This document shows positions 1-10,213 of a DNA stretch of 64,000 nt, piece by piece. This stretch comes from Agarivorans litoreus. Its GTDB lineage: Bacteria; Pseudomonadota; Gammaproteobacteria; Enterobacterales; Celerinatantimonadaceae. The stretch covers positions 310,001 to 374,000 of the forward strand of contig NZ_BLPI01000001.1 of NCBI RefSeq assembly GCF_019649015.1, written 5' to 3'. The notes below the pieces were generated by a model, which saw only the letters and a list, made by a program, of their open reading frames with translations, had not been told where the DNA came from and did not search any database. Position numbers and translations under genes: made by a program. How positions within the stretch are numbered: position 1 is the stretch's first letter; each line of letters opens with the position of its first letter.

Positions 1-283
1 CTGTGCCCAGTACCTTGGTATGGTCCATGGCAGTAGTTAACAGCTGCAGATGAGCACTCAAGGGAGGGTTTACCGCCTCTAGTTCGCCATGGCTTACAAT
101 CGCTAAAAAGCGCTCGCGCAACTCTCGCTCAAAGCCATTCATGACCGAAAGGCCAATGATCAAAACTGCTACACCCAACACAATGCCTAAAGTAGAAGAG
201 GCTGAGATAAACGAGATAAATCCATTACTATGTTTGGCTCGGTGATAACGCAAGCCAATAAAAAATGACAAAGGCAAACGCAT
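1..283 (-). CDS. lolE: Lipoprotein-releasing ABC transporter permease LolE, partial
   Basis: This is the N-terminal 94 codons of a LolC/LolE-type permease; the rest lies beyond the left edge. The protein starts [20 protein letters not shown] and has a first membrane segment (about residues 23-47) followed by [15 protein letters not shown], the conserved stretch of the family. LolE works with LolC and the ATPase LolD in the inner membrane to release mature lipoproteins to the carrier LolA. The start codon lies 1 nt beyond the lolD stop, so translation is probably coupled. It is called LolE rather than LolC from its position after lolD and its FIGLRY N-terminus. Confidence 0.9.
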   Translation of the reverse strand, partial: MRLPLSFFIGLRYHRAKHSNGFISFISASSTLGIVLGVAVLIIGLSVMNGFERELRERFLAIVSHGELEAVNPPLSAHLQLLTTAMDHTKVLGT

Positions 284-284
284 T

Positions 285-983
285 CTATTCGCCCTTGCTC
301 ACAAAGTTTCCATCTTGCATATATGCTTGGCGGGTAAACTTAGCAGCTAAAGCTAAATCATGAGTAACCACAACAAACGCTGTATTTAAATCTCGGTTTA
401 GTTCCAAAATAAGTTGATAAATAGATTCTGTGCTTTGGCTATCTAAATTTCCGGTGGGCTCATCGGCTAGCACCAAGCTTGGCTCATTAACCAAGGCGCG
501 AGCGATAGCCGTGCGCTGGCGTTCGCCTCCCGATAACTCGGATGGTCGGTGCTTTAAGCGATGGCCTAAACCAACTCTCTCCAATAAAGCTTGCGCTTTT
601 TGCATAGCAGTCTTTTTTGCCATTCCCGCTATTAACAGGGGCATTGCAACATTCTCGATGGCCGAGAACTCACCTAACAAGTGGTGAAATTGATAGATAA
701 AACCAAGTTTTTGGTTACGTAAGCCAGCTAATTGCTTGCTACTTAAACCGTCGATAGCTTTTCCATCGATACTTACCGTGCCCTTGTTTGCTTCATCTAG
801 TCCACCAAGAATATGCAATAAGGTACTTTTACCAGAGCCCGAGCTACCTACAATGGCCACTGCTTCACCAGCATTCACTTCAAAATCAACGCCATGAAGC
901 ACTTCAGTAGATTGATTGCCGTCTTGGTAAGTTTTATATATTTCTTTCGCCACTAATACGGGCTGAGCATTAATCTCATTCAT
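285..983 (-). CDS. lolD: Lipoprotein-releasing system ATPase LolD
   Basis: ATP-binding subunit of the LolCDE complex, 232 aa. Walker A (GSSGSGKST) is at residues 46-54, the ABC signature LSGGERQR near 148, and Walker [13 protein letters not shown] follows; [11 protein letters not shown] is the LolD-type Q-loop region. The ATG at 983 is preferred over an upstream in-frame start because it gives the usual N-terminus ([19 protein letters not shown]) and overlaps the lolC stop by 8 nt, as expected in a translationally coupled lolC-lolD-lolE operon. Confidence 0.95.
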   Translation of the reverse strand: MNEINAQPVLVAKEIYKTYQDGNQSTEVLHGVDFEVNAGEAVAIVGSSGSGKSTLLHILGGLDEANKGTVSIDGKAIDGLSSKQLAGLRNQKLGFIYQFHHLLGEFSAIENVAMPLLIAGMAKKTAMQKAQALLERVGLGHRLKHRPSELSGGERQRTAIARALVNEPSLVLADEPTGNLDSQSTESIYQLILELNRDLNTAFVVVTHDLALAAKFTRQAYMQDGNFVSKGE

Positions 984-2160
984 AACGAAGTGCCTCTGCA
1001 GGATGGATTTTGCTGGCGCGCCAAGCGGGATAAATCGTCGCGACAATGCTTAACAACATGGCTGCAAGGGTGATAAAGATAATTTGCTCACTGCGTTGCA
1101 ATACAGGTAACCCTGCACCACCAAAGTTGGCCGCAAAGTTAAGGCCAATAGCAGACATAACACTATTAATATTGGAACTTAACCACCAGCCACTTAAGGC
1201 TCCAACGGCAGCGCCAATGCATCCGCTCCAGGCACCTTGCATAACAAACACCATTACTACCTTATCGCGCGATAAACCTAGGGTTTGCAATATGGCCACA
1301 TCGCTGCGCTTTTCCCCTACCATCATCACCAAACTCGACAGTATGTTAAACGCAGCCACCGCAATAATTAGGCAAAACAGCATGCCCATCATGTTTTTTT
1401 CCATTTTAACTGCGGCAAATAACTCGCCGTAAAAGCGCCGCCAATCTTGAAACTCAACATTGTGCTGATTGAGGCTAGCGGCAATGTTTTCTATTTGGAA
1501 CGGATCATCAAGAAACACTCGCTGTTGGCTCACAGCGGAAAGCGGAGAGCGCAATAGGCGCGCGCTATCTTCTATATTGAGTAAAATAAATTGTTTGTCG
1601 ACTTCTGCGGCAAACTCAAATATTCCTGAAACAACAAAATTGCGCTGTGAAGGCATTTCTCCTAATGGGGTATATACCAATCTGTCGGTAGCCAGCAGCC
1701 TAATTGTGTCACCTAAGCGCACGCCCAGAGCGTTAGCCGTACCAATGCCTATTACTACGTTGTAACTGCCTACTTGCAAGCTATCTAGATCACCAATCAG
1801 CATTTTTTCACGCAGCAAAGCTGCATCTTGTTGTTGCTCGATATCGATACCCTGCATCATCGCGGCATGTAAGTTACTACTACTTTGTAGTACCACTTCA
1901 CTCAGCACCAATGGTGCGGTAGCTAACGAGGACAAGTTATTAGGCAAGGTTTGCTGGTTAGCAATAGTAAGATGAGGGACTAAATTGAGGATGCGTTGCT
2001 TTAACTGGTTTTCAAAACCATTCATTACCGAAATAACCGTAATAAGCGCAGCTACCCCTAATGTAATGCCTAAAGTAGAAAACCAACTCACAAACGATGC
2101 AAAACGTTGCTGTTTGGCTCCTCGCGAGAACCGCCATGCTATAAAGCCAATTAATTTCAT
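976..2160 (-). CDS. lolC: Lipoprotein-releasing ABC transporter permease LolC
   Basis: First gene of the lol operon, 394 aa. It has the MacB/LolC layout: one N-terminal membrane segment (about 20-45), the family stretch [15 protein letters not shown], a large periplasmic domain, and three C-terminal membrane segments from about residue 265, ending in [13 protein letters not shown]. LolC binds LolA on the periplasmic side while LolE binds the outgoing lipoprotein. The start at 2160 ([14 protein letters not shown]) matches the family; ATGs at 2175 and 2187 are possible, and none has a strong ribosome binding site. Confidence 0.92.
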   Translation of the reverse strand: MKLIGFIAWRFSRGAKQQRFASFVSWFSTLGITLGVAALITVISVMNGFENQLKQRILNLVPHLTIANQQTLPNNLSSLATAPLVLSEVVLQSSSNLHAAMMQGIDIEQQQDAALLREKMLIGDLDSLQVGSYNVVIGIGTANALGVRLGDTIRLLATDRLVYTPLGEMPSQRNFVVSGIFEFAAEVDKQFILLNIEDSARLLRSPLSAVSQQRVFLDDPFQIENIAASLNQHNVEFQDWRRFYGELFAAVKMEKNMMGMLFCLIIAVAAFNILSSLVMMVGEKRSDVAILQTLGLSRDKVVMVFVMQGAWSGCIGAAVGALSGWWLSSNINSVMSAIGLNFAANFGGAGLPVLQRSEQIIFITLAAMLLSIVATIYPAWRASKIHPAEALRYE

Positions 2161-2372
2161 TGAAGCAACGAACATCCCTAGGCACAAAAAAACGCGCTAA
2201 TCATACCGCGCGGCACTAAGGCCAACAAGTCACAACTCTTGCTTAATCACATAAAAAACAAAGATATTCAGATTATTTGCAATCCGCTACGCAACTTGTT
2301 GTAATTTCGCCTTCAACTACGCTTTAAGCATGGTCTATTTGACAACTCGCCGCACGGCGCTTCTGGGAATGT

Positions 2373-2951
2373 ATGCAGGAACAACAATATTTTAGCGTTA
2401 CTCATCAACTTAATGTAAACCTTGAGTTAATTGAGCCAAATGACTTACCTCAGACAAAAGCAGCATTTGAAGCCAGCATTCCTGAGCCCTTTACCTTGGC
2501 TAACCCAGGACAGCATCATTCTCTGCTCGGTTTGCGCGCCATTAAACAGCTGGGCGAAGCAGGCGAACAGCTTTTATCTTATCTACATGCTCAAGAACAA
2601 AAGCTAAACCGGGTGTTAAGTTACGTGCTCGTGCAACAAGACAGCCCTGAACACCGTACGCTTAGTCATCAATTTGGCGGCTCAGAAATCCATTGTTTCT
2701 GGTCGCAAGCCTTGCAACCAGGACAAGCAGTAAAGCTAAAAATTTTTCTGCCAGAAGAGTCCACTGCCGTTTATTGCTATGGCGAAGTACAGCAATGCAA
2801 AGCCATTGCTCATCGCAGTGAACACTTGGTAGAAATAAACTATACCTTGATTCGAGACGAGGATGTTGAAGCACTGGTTAGAGCCAGCTTACACATTCAA
2901 AGCCAGCAGCTAAAAGCCCGAGCAGATGCTCGCCAACAAGCCGAAAAATAA
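2373..2951 (+). CDS. PilZ-domain-like protein upstream of mfd
   Basis: A 192-aa soluble protein. The middle (about 75-160) reads as a PilZ-like beta barrel: a LSHQFGGSEIHCFW strand region, then QPGQAVKLKIFLPEE and VYCYGEVQQC. The classical c-di-GMP motifs (RxxxR and D/NxSxxG) are not clear, so binding of c-di-GMP is doubtful. The C-terminus is a charged helix. It ends 9 nt before mfd on the same strand. A PilZ-annotated gene beside mfd is, as I recall, common in Shewanella and Vibrio. Function unknown; the family call is from pattern memory. Confidence 0.7.
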   Translation: MQEQQYFSVTHQLNVNLELIEPNDLPQTKAAFEASIPEPFTLANPGQHHSLLGLRAIKQLGEAGEQLLSYLHAQEQKLNRVLSYVLVQQDSPEHRTLSHQFGGSEIHCFWSQALQPGQAVKLKIFLPEESTAVYCYGEVQQCKAIAHRSEHLVEINYTLIRDEDVEALVRASLHIQSQQLKARADARQQAEK

Positions 2952-2960
2952 GAGTTCTCA

Positions 2961-5900
2961 GTGTTACTAAATTTACCCTGCCCAGTTGATGCTGGCGACC
3001 AAAAGCAAGTAAGCAACTTACCCGGTAGCGCGCTTGCTTTTGTTATTCAAGAATACATCGCGCAACTTGATGCGCCGATCGTGATTTTAACGGAAGATAC
3101 CCGTAGCGCCCTGCAAATAGAGCGAGAGGTAAACGGCTTAAAACCTCAGCGTGCCTTGCATTTACTACCCGACTGGGAAACCTTGCCTTACGACACTTTC
3201 TCACCGCACCAAGATATTGTATCGCAACGTATTTTAAGCCTTAATCAACTAAGTCACGATAAAAACAGCGTACTTATTGCCCCCATAGCTACCTGGCTGC
3301 AACGTTGTGCGCCAGCTGAATTTTTAGCCAAGCACAGCTTGCAGCTTAAAGTGGGTCAAAGCTTAAGCCTCAATGCTTTTAAAGAGCGTTTAGTTAGCGC
3401 CGGTTATCAGCATGTTGACCAAGTAATGGAGCACGGCGAGTTTGCTCTTCGCGGAAGCTTGTTAGACCTCTTCCCCATGGGTAGCAATCTGCCATTTCGC
3501 TTAGACTTTTTTGATGATGAGCTAGACAGCATTCGCGAGTTCGATCCCGATACCCAGCGCAGTGCAGAGCAGCGCAAAAGCATTACCTTGTTACCAGCGC
3601 ACGAGTTCCCGACCGATGCAGGCGGCATAGAAACCTTCCGCCAACAGTGGCGCGACCGTTTTGAACCAAGCCGAGATGCGGGCTCCATCTATCAACAAGT
3701 CACCAAAGGCATAATGCCAGCGGGCATTGAGTATTATCTACCGTTATTTCATGCTCACACCGAAAGCTTAACCGACCAATTAGCCACCAACACGGTGATT
3801 CTTAAAGTCGGTGATTTGGATCATGCCGGTAAGCAATTTTGGAGTGAGTTGACAGACCGCTATGAAAATCGACGCTACGACAAAGCGCGGCCGATCTTAC
3901 CGCCAGACGAGTTATATCAAAGTACCGAGCAATGCTTTAAAGAACTAAAACAGTTCGCAGGAGTAAAACTGCATAAAGCCCCGGCCCGTAATAGCCAAGG
4001 TAAACTGAATCTAGATGCCCACGCGCTGCCAGACTTAAGCGTAAATCACCGTTTGAATTTGCCTTTGCAAGCGCTAAGTCATTACCTAGAGCATCACCCA
4101 AAACCTAAAACCTGTTTTATCGCCGAAACAGAAGGCCGTCGCGAAGCCCTAAAAAACTTACTTAGCCCACTTAAGCTGCGCATCAAAGATGTTGCCAGTA
4201 TCAGTGAGTTTTTGGCAAGTAAAGACAGCTTAGCCATGGTAGTTGCACCTCTAGATAAGGGCTTTGAGCTAAAAGATCCCAATATTCAGCTAATTAGTGA
4301 AGTTGATTTACTTGGCGACAAAGTTCGTGCAAGACAACGTAAGGCCTCCAGTAAAACACTTAATCCTGATGTACTTATTCGCAACTTAGCTGAGCTAAGT
4401 ATTGGTCAGCCAGTAGTACACATTGAACACGGGGTTGGCCGCTATCATGGTTTAAGCAGCTTTGAAAACGGTGGTATTAAAACTGAATTTTTAACCCTAG
4501 AGTATGCCAACGAAGCCAAGCTTTACGTGCCGGTAAATGCCCTGCATTTAATTAGTCGCTACTCCGGCGCTAACGACGAAACCGCACCTCTGCATAAACT
4601 AGGTAATGACCAGTGGCAAAAAGCCAAAGCCAAAGCTGCTGAGAAAATTCGCGATGTTGCCGCCGAGTTACTAGAAGTTTACGCAAAACGCGCCGCTAAA
4701 CCCGGCTTTGGTTATGAGCTAGATGATGCCGCCTACCAACAGTTTGCTGCCGATTTCCCATTTGAAGAAACCGATGACCAGCAACAGGCCATTGGCGCAA
4801 CCTTGCAAGATATGCAAACACCTAACGCCATGGACCGCTTAGTATGTGGTGACGTAGGTTTTGGTAAAACAGAAGTTGCCATGCGCGCAGCATTTGTTGC
4901 CGTAAATGCTGGCAAACAAGTCGCAGTATTAGTACCAACCACCCTATTGGCCCAGCAACACTTCGACAACTTTAGCGATCGTTTTGCCAATTGGCCGATA
5001 GAAGTCGCTTCTTTATCTCGCTTTAAAACCACCAAAGAACAAAATGCTGTCTTAAAGGATCTCGCAGCCGGCAAAGTGGATGTAATTATTGGTACCCATA
5101 AACTGCTTAGCAAAGACGTTAAATTTGCCGATTTAGGTTTGTTGGTCATCGACGAAGAACATCGCTTCGGGGTGCGCCAAAAAGAGCAGATTAAAGCGAT
5201 GCGTGCTAACGTCGATATTCTTACTCTTACCGCTACGCCAATTCCTCGAACCTTAAATATGGCAATGAGTGGCATGCGTGATCTATCGATTATTGCGACC
5301 CCACCAGCGAAGCGCTTGGCAGTAAAAACCTTTGTTCGCCAGCACGACCCCGCGCTAATTAAAGAAGCAATTAGTCGAGAAGTGATGCGTGGCGGTCAAG
5401 TTTACTTCTTGCATAACAAAGTCGAAACCATCGAACGTGTAGCACAAGAGCTTAAAGAATGGTTACCACAAGCGCGAATTACCGTGGCTCATGGTCAAAT
5501 GCGTGAACGCGAACTTGAACGAATCATGGGTGACTTCCACCACCAACGCTTTAATGTCCTGGTGTGTACCACTATCATTGAGACCGGTATCGACATCCCT
5601 AGTGCCAACACCATCATTATTAACCGCGCCGATAATTTTGGTTTAGCTCAGTTGCACCAATTACGTGGTCGTGTTGGCCGTTCGCACCACCAGGCTTATG
5701 CGTATTTATTAACACCTCCACCCAAACTCATTACTAAAGACGCCAAAAAGCGTTTAGATGCCATATCGCAACTAGAAGATTTAGGCGCCGGCTTCACACT
5801 CGCAACCCACGACTTAGAAATTCGCGGCGCGGGTGAGCTATTAGGCGACGATCAAAGTGGCCAAATTGAGGCTGTTGGCTTCACGCTTTACATGGAAATG

Positions 5901-6416
5901 TTAGATAGAGCAGTCACTGCATTAAAAAATGGTCAAGATCTAAATTGGGACTTAAGCCAGAACGACCAATGTGAAGTAGAACTGCGCCTACCCGCCCTGC
6001 TGCCCGATGATTACATCTTTGATGTGACAACGCGCTTAACCATGTATAAACGCATTGCTAACTGTGCCAACCAAGCTGAAATGCGTGAACTACAAGTAGA
6101 GCTTATTGATCGCTTTGGCTTATTGCCCGACCAAGCCAAGAACTTGTTTGAAGTGCAAAAACTTAAAATTGATGCCGAGCATCTAGGTATAAAACGTATC
6201 GAAGCAGGGCCTAAAGGCGGCCAAGTTGAGTTTGCCGAAAGCACAAAAGTTAATGCCGCTTTTCTAGTAAGCCTGTTACAATCACAGCCAGCTATTTATC
6301 GATTAGAGGGTGCCAACAAACTTAAGTTTGCGGTACCTAGCGATAGTCCGGAACAACGATTAAGCTTAATTGAATCATTATTGGAGCAATTTACTGCCAA
6401 TGCGACTAACTCTTAA
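2961..6416 (+). CDS. mfd: Transcription-repair coupling factor Mfd
   Basis: 1151-aa DNA translocase that removes stalled RNA polymerase and recruits UvrA. Domains in order: UvrB-like N-terminus (about 1-330), RNA-polymerase-interacting module around residues 480-545 (QPVVHIEHGVGRYHGL), RecG-like helicase motor with Walker A CGDVGFGKTEVA near 629, DEEH box (VIDEEHRFGV) near 730, TATPIPRTLNMAMSGMRDLS and GRVGRSHHQAYAYLLTP, then the C-terminal regulatory domain. Translation starts at GTG. Length is normal (E. coli 1148 aa). The 3' end overlaps csiV. Confidence 0.98.
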   Translation: MLLNLPCPVDAGDQKQVSNLPGSALAFVIQEYIAQLDAPIVILTEDTRSALQIEREVNGLKPQRALHLLPDWETLPYDTFSPHQDIVSQRILSLNQLSHDKNSVLIAPIATWLQRCAPAEFLAKHSLQLKVGQSLSLNAFKERLVSAGYQHVDQVMEHGEFALRGSLLDLFPMGSNLPFRLDFFDDELDSIREFDPDTQRSAEQRKSITLLPAHEFPTDAGGIETFRQQWRDRFEPSRDAGSIYQQVTKGIMPAGIEYYLPLFHAHTESLTDQLATNTVILKVGDLDHAGKQFWSELTDRYENRRYDKARPILPPDELYQSTEQCFKELKQFAGVKLHKAPARNSQGKLNLDAHALPDLSVNHRLNLPLQALSHYLEHHPKPKTCFIAETEGRREALKNLLSPLKLRIKDVASISEFLASKDSLAMVVAPLDKGFELKDPNIQLISEVDLLGDKVRARQRKASSKTLNPDVLIRNLAELSIGQPVVHIEHGVGRYHGLSSFENGGIKTEFLTLEYANEAKLYVPVNALHLISRYSGANDETAPLHKLGNDQWQKAKAKAAEKIRDVAAELLEVYAKRAAKPGFGYELDDAAYQQFAADFPFEETDDQQQAIGATLQDMQTPNAMDRLVCGDVGFGKTEVAMRAAFVAVNAGKQVAVLVPTTLLAQQHFDNFSDRFANWPIEVASLSRFKTTKEQNAVLKDLAAGKVDVIIGTHKLLSKDVKFADLGLLVIDEEHRFGVRQKEQIKAMRANVDILTLTATPIPRTLNMAMSGMRDLSIIATPPAKRLAVKTFVRQHDPALIKEAISREVMRGGQVYFLHNKVETIERVAQELKEWLPQARITVAHGQMRERELERIMGDFHHQRFNVLVCTTIIETGIDIPSANTIIINRADNFGLAQLHQLRGRVGRSHHQAYAYLLTPPPKLITKDAKKRLDAISQLEDLGAGFTLATHDLEIRGAGELLGDDQSGQIEAVGFTLYMEMLDRAVTALKNGQDLNWDLSQNDQCEVELRLPALLPDDYIFDVTTRLTMYKRIANCANQAEMRELQVELIDRFGLLPDQAKNLFEVQKLKIDAEHLGIKRIEAGPKGGQVEFAESTKVNAAFLVSLLQSQPAIYRLEGANKLKFAVPSDSPEQRLSLIESLLEQFTANATNS

Positions 6417-7617
6417 ACATGCCCTGCAGCTAGGTAGCTTAGCTGTAGTATGCCTCGCCAGCCTACCAAGTATCGCTCAAGAGCCTCGTTGGTTTGATAT
6501 TGAAGTTATCTTTTTTAAACGCAATGTAAGTGTAGAAAGTAGCCAAGAGTACTGGCCGCAACCACAAAGCCTTAATGCCAGCACTAGCGAACCTTTATTG
6601 GCTCCACTATTCGGCTGTAGCAAAGAGCAAGAGCCTTGTATTGCCCCTCGATTTGACAAGCTGCCTGTAAGCATCGATGGCAGAGGATGGCCAATCAGCG
6701 GCGCAACTAAACGTCAAATGCTTAGTAAGGACCAGCTAGAACTAAACGAAGAGTTTGCTAAACTTAGCCAACACGCTGCATTCACCCCTTTGTTACACCT
6801 AGGCTGGCGAGAGATTGTTGCTCCTCGCAACCGCGCTAAACACTACCTAGTGCAAGCTGGCGAAGACTTTTCTACCCGTTTCAATGAAGAAGGTCATTTA
6901 TTGGGCTCTGTAAGCTTTTCTAACGAGCAATATGTAACAGAAAGCCAAAGCTTCGATTTAGCCGCTGAAGACATTTCGTTGTTTGATGAATCCGACTCAG
7001 CAATTGCCGCTTTGGGTATTGACCCAGAACCTACACCGGCTATTTGGGAACTTGAAGGCGGCATCCGCGTTTATCTACAGCACTACCTGTATATCGAAAG
7101 CGAGTTACTGCTAAAACGCCCTGTGGAAGTGGAGCTGTTATTGAATGAACCAGAACCTCAGCCTGAGCAATCCGCTGAATTACCACAGCAATCTACTGTT
7201 ATCACGGAAGAAAACACCGTAGAAGTTCCTGCCAATGTTGCCGTTGCTGAAGTTGTAGCCCCCAGTGAAGGGCAAAACGTAGTTGTATTAAGTGCTAACA
7301 CTGAGACGGTGGAACAAGGTAGCTTAATTAGTGAGTTTCAAACCGAAGAACAATTGCACAGCTTTAAGTTTGATCAAAAACGTCGGGTTCGCTCTGGCGA
7401 AATTCATTACTTTGACCACCCTTTAATGGGCATGTTAATTCAAATTCGTCGCAGCCCGGAAGAGCAAACTAACGCTTCTGTCGATACCGAGCAAACACCT
7501 ATAACCGATGCTCAAGCTGAATCAGATCCTATCGTCGAAGCCGAGCAAGCTAATTTTAATGAAGCATCAGAGCTTAGTAGCGAACAGCAAAACAGCTCTG
7601 TTACACCCGCTTCTTAA
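6400..7617 (+). CDS. csiV: CsiV-family periplasmic peptidoglycan-binding protein
   Basis: 405-aa exported protein with a signal peptide (about 1-27, ending SLPSIAQ) directly followed by the family's opening EPRWFDIEVIFFKRN. CsiV was described in Vibrio cholerae as a cell-shape protein that activates peptidoglycan assembly through the LpoA-PBP1A pair. The ATG at 6400 is favoured over one at 6370 because it starts a clean signal peptide and has GGAG 13 nt upstream; it overlaps the mfd end by 17 nt. The region from about residue 250 is acidic and glutamine-rich, interrupted by a conserved-looking block HSFKFDQKRRVRSGEIHYFD. Confidence 0.85.
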   Translation: MRLTLKHALQLGSLAVVCLASLPSIAQEPRWFDIEVIFFKRNVSVESSQEYWPQPQSLNASTSEPLLAPLFGCSKEQEPCIAPRFDKLPVSIDGRGWPISGATKRQMLSKDQLELNEEFAKLSQHAAFTPLLHLGWREIVAPRNRAKHYLVQAGEDFSTRFNEEGHLLGSVSFSNEQYVTESQSFDLAAEDISLFDESDSAIAALGIDPEPTPAIWELEGGIRVYLQHYLYIESELLLKRPVEVELLLNEPEPQPEQSAELPQQSTVITEENTVEVPANVAVAEVVAPSEGQNVVVLSANTETVEQGSLISEFQTEEQLHSFKFDQKRRVRSGEIHYFDHPLMGMLIQIRRSPEEQTNASVDTEQTPITDAQAESDPIVEAEQANFNEASELSSEQQNSSVTPAS

Positions 7618-7625
7618 GTACATTT

Positions 7626-8018
7626 GTGTTACTTGCTAATCAACCCAGCGTGCTATTTGCTTGTGCGCTGTTAAGCAGAACCTGGTTATTGCTGGCCATT
7701 GCCGCCAGCTCTCGACAAACCGGCGACAAAATACTGGGTCTACTCTACCCCGACCATTTTTGGTTTTACGTTGGCTTGGCTATGGGTGCTCTGCCGCTCA
7801 CTCGATTGATCTTTCCGAAACTATGGCAAAAGCTCTCCATTAGGAGTCAGCTTTGGGGCATTTTAGTTCTATTATTCAGCGACATAGCCATTCAGATCCA
7901 CTCTATTAATTTAAACTACTGGCGCTTTGAAACACTTAATGCCATCACTTTATGGATAAGCTTAATGTTGAGCTTTATTGTGTTCAAATCCGCTTTAGAA
8001 AAACACCCTTCGCATTAA
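7626..8018 (+). CDS. DUF2919 (YfeZ-like) inner membrane protein
   Basis: 130-aa hydrophobic protein with about four membrane segments (near 8-28, 45-62, 75-92 and 103-122). The segment LLSRTWLLLAIAASS followed by LGLLYPDHFWFYVGLAMG resembles the DUF2919/YfeZ family, which sits next to mfd/csiV in related genomes. Start is GTG, 8 nt after csiV, with no ATG near. The N-terminus is short for the family, so an earlier non-ATG start overlapping csiV is possible. No function is known. Confidence 0.7.
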   Translation: MLLANQPSVLFACALLSRTWLLLAIAASSRQTGDKILGLLYPDHFWFYVGLAMGALPLTRLIFPKLWQKLSIRSQLWGILVLLFSDIAIQIHSINLNYWRFETLNAITLWISLMLSFIVFKSALEKHPSH

Positions 8019-8063
8019 ATCACGTTAAAAAAGCCCAGTTAATAAAACCAAGAGCCTGACTTT

Positions 8064-8084
8064 GTACCTTTAGAGTAAAGGTAC
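8064..8084. repeat. Perfect inverted repeat before the terminator
   Basis: Arms GTACCTTTA and TAAAGGTAC around GAG. It lies 46 nt after the DUF2919 gene and just ahead of the terminator-like hairpin. There is no T-run after it, so it is not itself an intrinsic terminator. Confidence 0.6.
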
Positions 8085-8093
8085 CATCTAATT

Positions 8094-8117
8094 AAGCAGC
8101 CCAGAGGCTGCTTTTTT
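8094..8117 (+). terminator. Rho-independent terminator of the mfd-csiV-DUF2919 unit
   Basis: Stem AGCAGCC / GGCTGCT with loop CAGA, followed by TTTTTTATTTT on the plus strand. It separates the plus-strand mfd unit from the convergent ndh gene; the A-rich 5' flank could help end ndh transcripts on the other strand. Confidence 0.85.
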
Positions 8118-8141
8118 ATTTTAATCATCAATCCTACTCGC

Positions 8142-9437
8142 TTAGTGCAACTTAAGCTTAGGCCTTAATACTTGGTTTATGCGCCCAACTAACATCATCA
8201 AGCCTGTTTTCATGTAACCATGTAAGGCGATTTGGTGCATGCGATATAAGGAAATATACATTATCCGTGCGATGCGCCCTTCAATCATCATAGAGCCCTG
8301 CATCAAGTTCCCCATTAACGAACCAACGGTTGAATAGCGGCTGAGGGATACTAGTGAACCGTGATCTTTATACTCAAACTCTAACAGTGGCTTTTCTTCT
8401 ATTTGACGCACAATATTTTTAAACACCAATGTTGCCATTTGATGGGCCGATTGAGCACGAGGAGGTACAAAGCCATCTTCGCCCATAGCGCAACTGGCAC
8501 AATCACCAATTGCATAAACGTTGCTATCGCGAGAGGTTTGCAGAGTAGGCCTAACCACTAACTGATTAATGCGGTTAGTTTCTAATCCACCTAAGTCCTT
8601 CATGAACTCTGGACACTTAATGCCAGCAGCCCATACCATGATATCGGCTTTAATTAACTCACCATCTTTAGTGGTTAACCCCTCAGGTGTGGCTTCTGTC
8701 ACCATGGTTTTAGTGCGAACATCAACACCCATTTTTTGTAACTCAGAATGCGCAGAACTAGAAATACGTACTGGTAAAGCGGGTAAGATTTTTTCCCCAG
8801 CCTCAACCAAAGTAACCGCCAAACTAGAGTGACTTAAATTAGGTACACCGTAAGCTCGAAGCTGGTCTAAAGCGTTATGCAGCTCAGCTGAAAGTTCTAC
8901 GCCAGTAGCACCTGCGCCTACAATAGCAACTCGGACTTTTTCACCTTTTTGCGCTTCATCATTTTGTGAATACTGTAAAAAACGATTAAGCATGCGACGA
9001 TGGAATAAATCAGCGCGGCTTGGGTTATCGAGGAAAATACAATTGTCTTTAACGCCTTTAGTATTAAAGTCATTGGAAACCGAACCAATCGCCATTATTA
9101 AGTAGTCGTAGTTAAGTTGGCGAGACGGCAGAACTTCTTTACCTTCCTCTACCATTGGCTTTAGGGTCACTAACTGATCTTCACGGTTTATGTCGTCAAC
9201 TTCACCTAGTTGAAACTCAAAACCATGATTAGCTGCATGAGAGCGATAACTAAGCGCATCAATGCCAGCATCTAATGAACCGGTGGCTACTTCGTGCAAC
9301 AGGGGTTTCCAAAGGTGGGTGCGGTTTTTATCCACCAGCACTACACTTGCTTGACCCTTTTTACCCAGTTTACGCCCTAAACGTGTCGCTAGCTCTAAGC
9401 CACCGGCACCACCACCAACTACAACGATTCTAGTCAT
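8142..9437 (-). CDS. ndh: NADH:quinone oxidoreductase type II (NDH-2)
   Basis: 431-aa peripheral membrane flavoprotein that passes electrons from NADH to quinone without pumping protons. Two Rossmann motifs are visible: FAD-binding [16 protein letters not shown] at the N-terminus and NADH-binding [15 protein letters not shown] near residue 175. YAIGDCASC near residue 308 is the C-terminal FAD contact. The C-terminal amphipathic/hydrophobic part ([19 protein letters not shown]) fits membrane attachment. It follows nagZ-ycfP as in E. coli but has its own promoter, overlapped by an FNR-like box. Confidence 0.96.
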   Translation of the reverse strand: MTRIVVVGGGAGGLELATRLGRKLGKKGQASVVLVDKNRTHLWKPLLHEVATGSLDAGIDALSYRSHAANHGFEFQLGEVDDINREDQLVTLKPMVEEGKEVLPSRQLNYDYLIMAIGSVSNDFNTKGVKDNCIFLDNPSRADLFHRRMLNRFLQYSQNDEAQKGEKVRVAIVGAGATGVELSAELHNALDQLRAYGVPNLSHSSLAVTLVEAGEKILPALPVRISSSAHSELQKMGVDVRTKTMVTEATPEGLTTKDGELIKADIMVWAAGIKCPEFMKDLGGLETNRINQLVVRPTLQTSRDSNVYAIGDCASCAMGEDGFVPPRAQSAHQMATLVFKNIVRQIEEKPLLEFEYKDHGSLVSLSRYSTVGSLMGNLMQGSMMIEGRIARIMYISLYRMHQIALHGYMKTGLMMLVGRINQVLRPKLKLH

Positions 9438-9536
9438 GCTTGATTGTTTCCTTGTAACAACTTGAAGTGTTTTTGCTTTACCAAAAAGGCTTTTTATTTA
9501 TGTTGTGTGCCTTCAACTGCTGATGAAGCAGCGCTC

Positions 9537-9564
9537 ATTATACGTAACTTGACTGAGATCACAA
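9537..9564 (-). promoter_or_regulatory. ndh promoter with FNR-like box
   Basis: On the minus strand a -35 TTGTGA (9564-9559) and a -10 TATAAT (9542-9537) are 16 nt apart, about 100 nt before ndh. The box TTGACTGAGATCAC (9549-9562, plus strand) matches the FNR consensus TTGATnnnnATCAA at 8 of 10 positions and overlaps the -35/spacer, a repressing position. E. coli ndh is repressed by FNR without oxygen. Confidence 0.6.
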
Positions 9565-9576
9565 AAAGAGCGCAAT

Positions 9577-9604
9577 AAAAAAGAGGGATTAGCCCCCTCT
9601 TTTG
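9577..9604 (-). terminator. Terminator after ycfP
   Basis: Near-perfect hairpin with arms AAAAGAGGG / CCCTCTTTT, 17 nt after the ycfP stop, followed by T-rich sequence on the minus strand. It isolates ndh transcription from the upstream nagZ-ycfP genes. Confidence 0.8.
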
Positions 9605-9620
9605 AGAAAAATATAAGCTT

Positions 9621-10169
9621 CTAAAGACTTGGTAAACGTTTTAAAGACTTAATTAACTGTAAGTGATGACTAATGTCTTTAAATTTATGACTTTGCTCTT
9701 TATCCCACACCACTTGATAGTATTCTTTTAGCTCTTGTTCTGAAATTTTATTATCCAATACTTCATCGTTTTCCGACAACACCACTGTGCAGTTGCCTTT
9801 GTTCTTGGTCCGAAACTCAGTAACACACTTCGAAGCAATATCAATATACTCTTCTGGCCGCTCGATGCGTCCTTGCATATTTACTTCTGGGTGTAAATTA
9901 GGGTTGAAAATCACCGAGGGAATACCACATAAAAAGCCAATTCGCTCGCTCCAGTAGCCCCCTAAACCCACTCCACAAATCACTACTTCTTCTTCGGCAC
10001 TTAACATAAGTTGCTTGTGTACTTCTTTAAGAAGATGACTCATGTCATGCCTTGGGTGAATGGTACTATAGCTAATAGGTCGAACATCAGGATCAACAAA
10101 TTGCAGCTGCAGCACTTTTTCGTGGTTACCCGGGCTTGTTGAGTCAAAGCCGTGTAGATAAATAATCAT
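9621..10169 (-). CDS. ycfP: UPF0227 alpha/beta-hydrolase-fold protein YcfP
   Basis: 182 aa, opening [19 protein letters not shown], the YcfP/YqiA-type alpha/beta hydrolase start. The nucleophile elbow reads GVGLGGYW instead of GxSxGG, so the catalytic serine is absent, as I recall for other YcfP proteins. [10 protein letters not shown] and a C-terminal SHHLQ are also characteristic. It lies between nagZ and ndh exactly as in E. coli. Its biochemical role is unknown. Confidence 0.88.
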   Translation of the reverse strand: MIIYLHGFDSTSPGNHEKVLQLQFVDPDVRPISYSTIHPRHDMSHLLKEVHKQLMLSAEEEVVICGVGLGGYWSERIGFLCGIPSVIFNPNLHPEVNMQGRIERPEEYIDIASKCVTEFRTKNKGNCTVVLSENDEVLDNKISEQELKEYYQVVWDKEQSHKFKDISHHLQLIKSLKRLPSL

Positions 10170-10213
10170 CTCGCTTTACCTTCCTTAGAATCACATACTA
10201 AAAACAAGTGTAT

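Noticed and set aside
4733..5275. 180-codon minus-strand frame inside mfd
   Set aside because: Antisense to the conserved helicase core; low-complexity Ser/Thr/Lys text typical of shadow frames.
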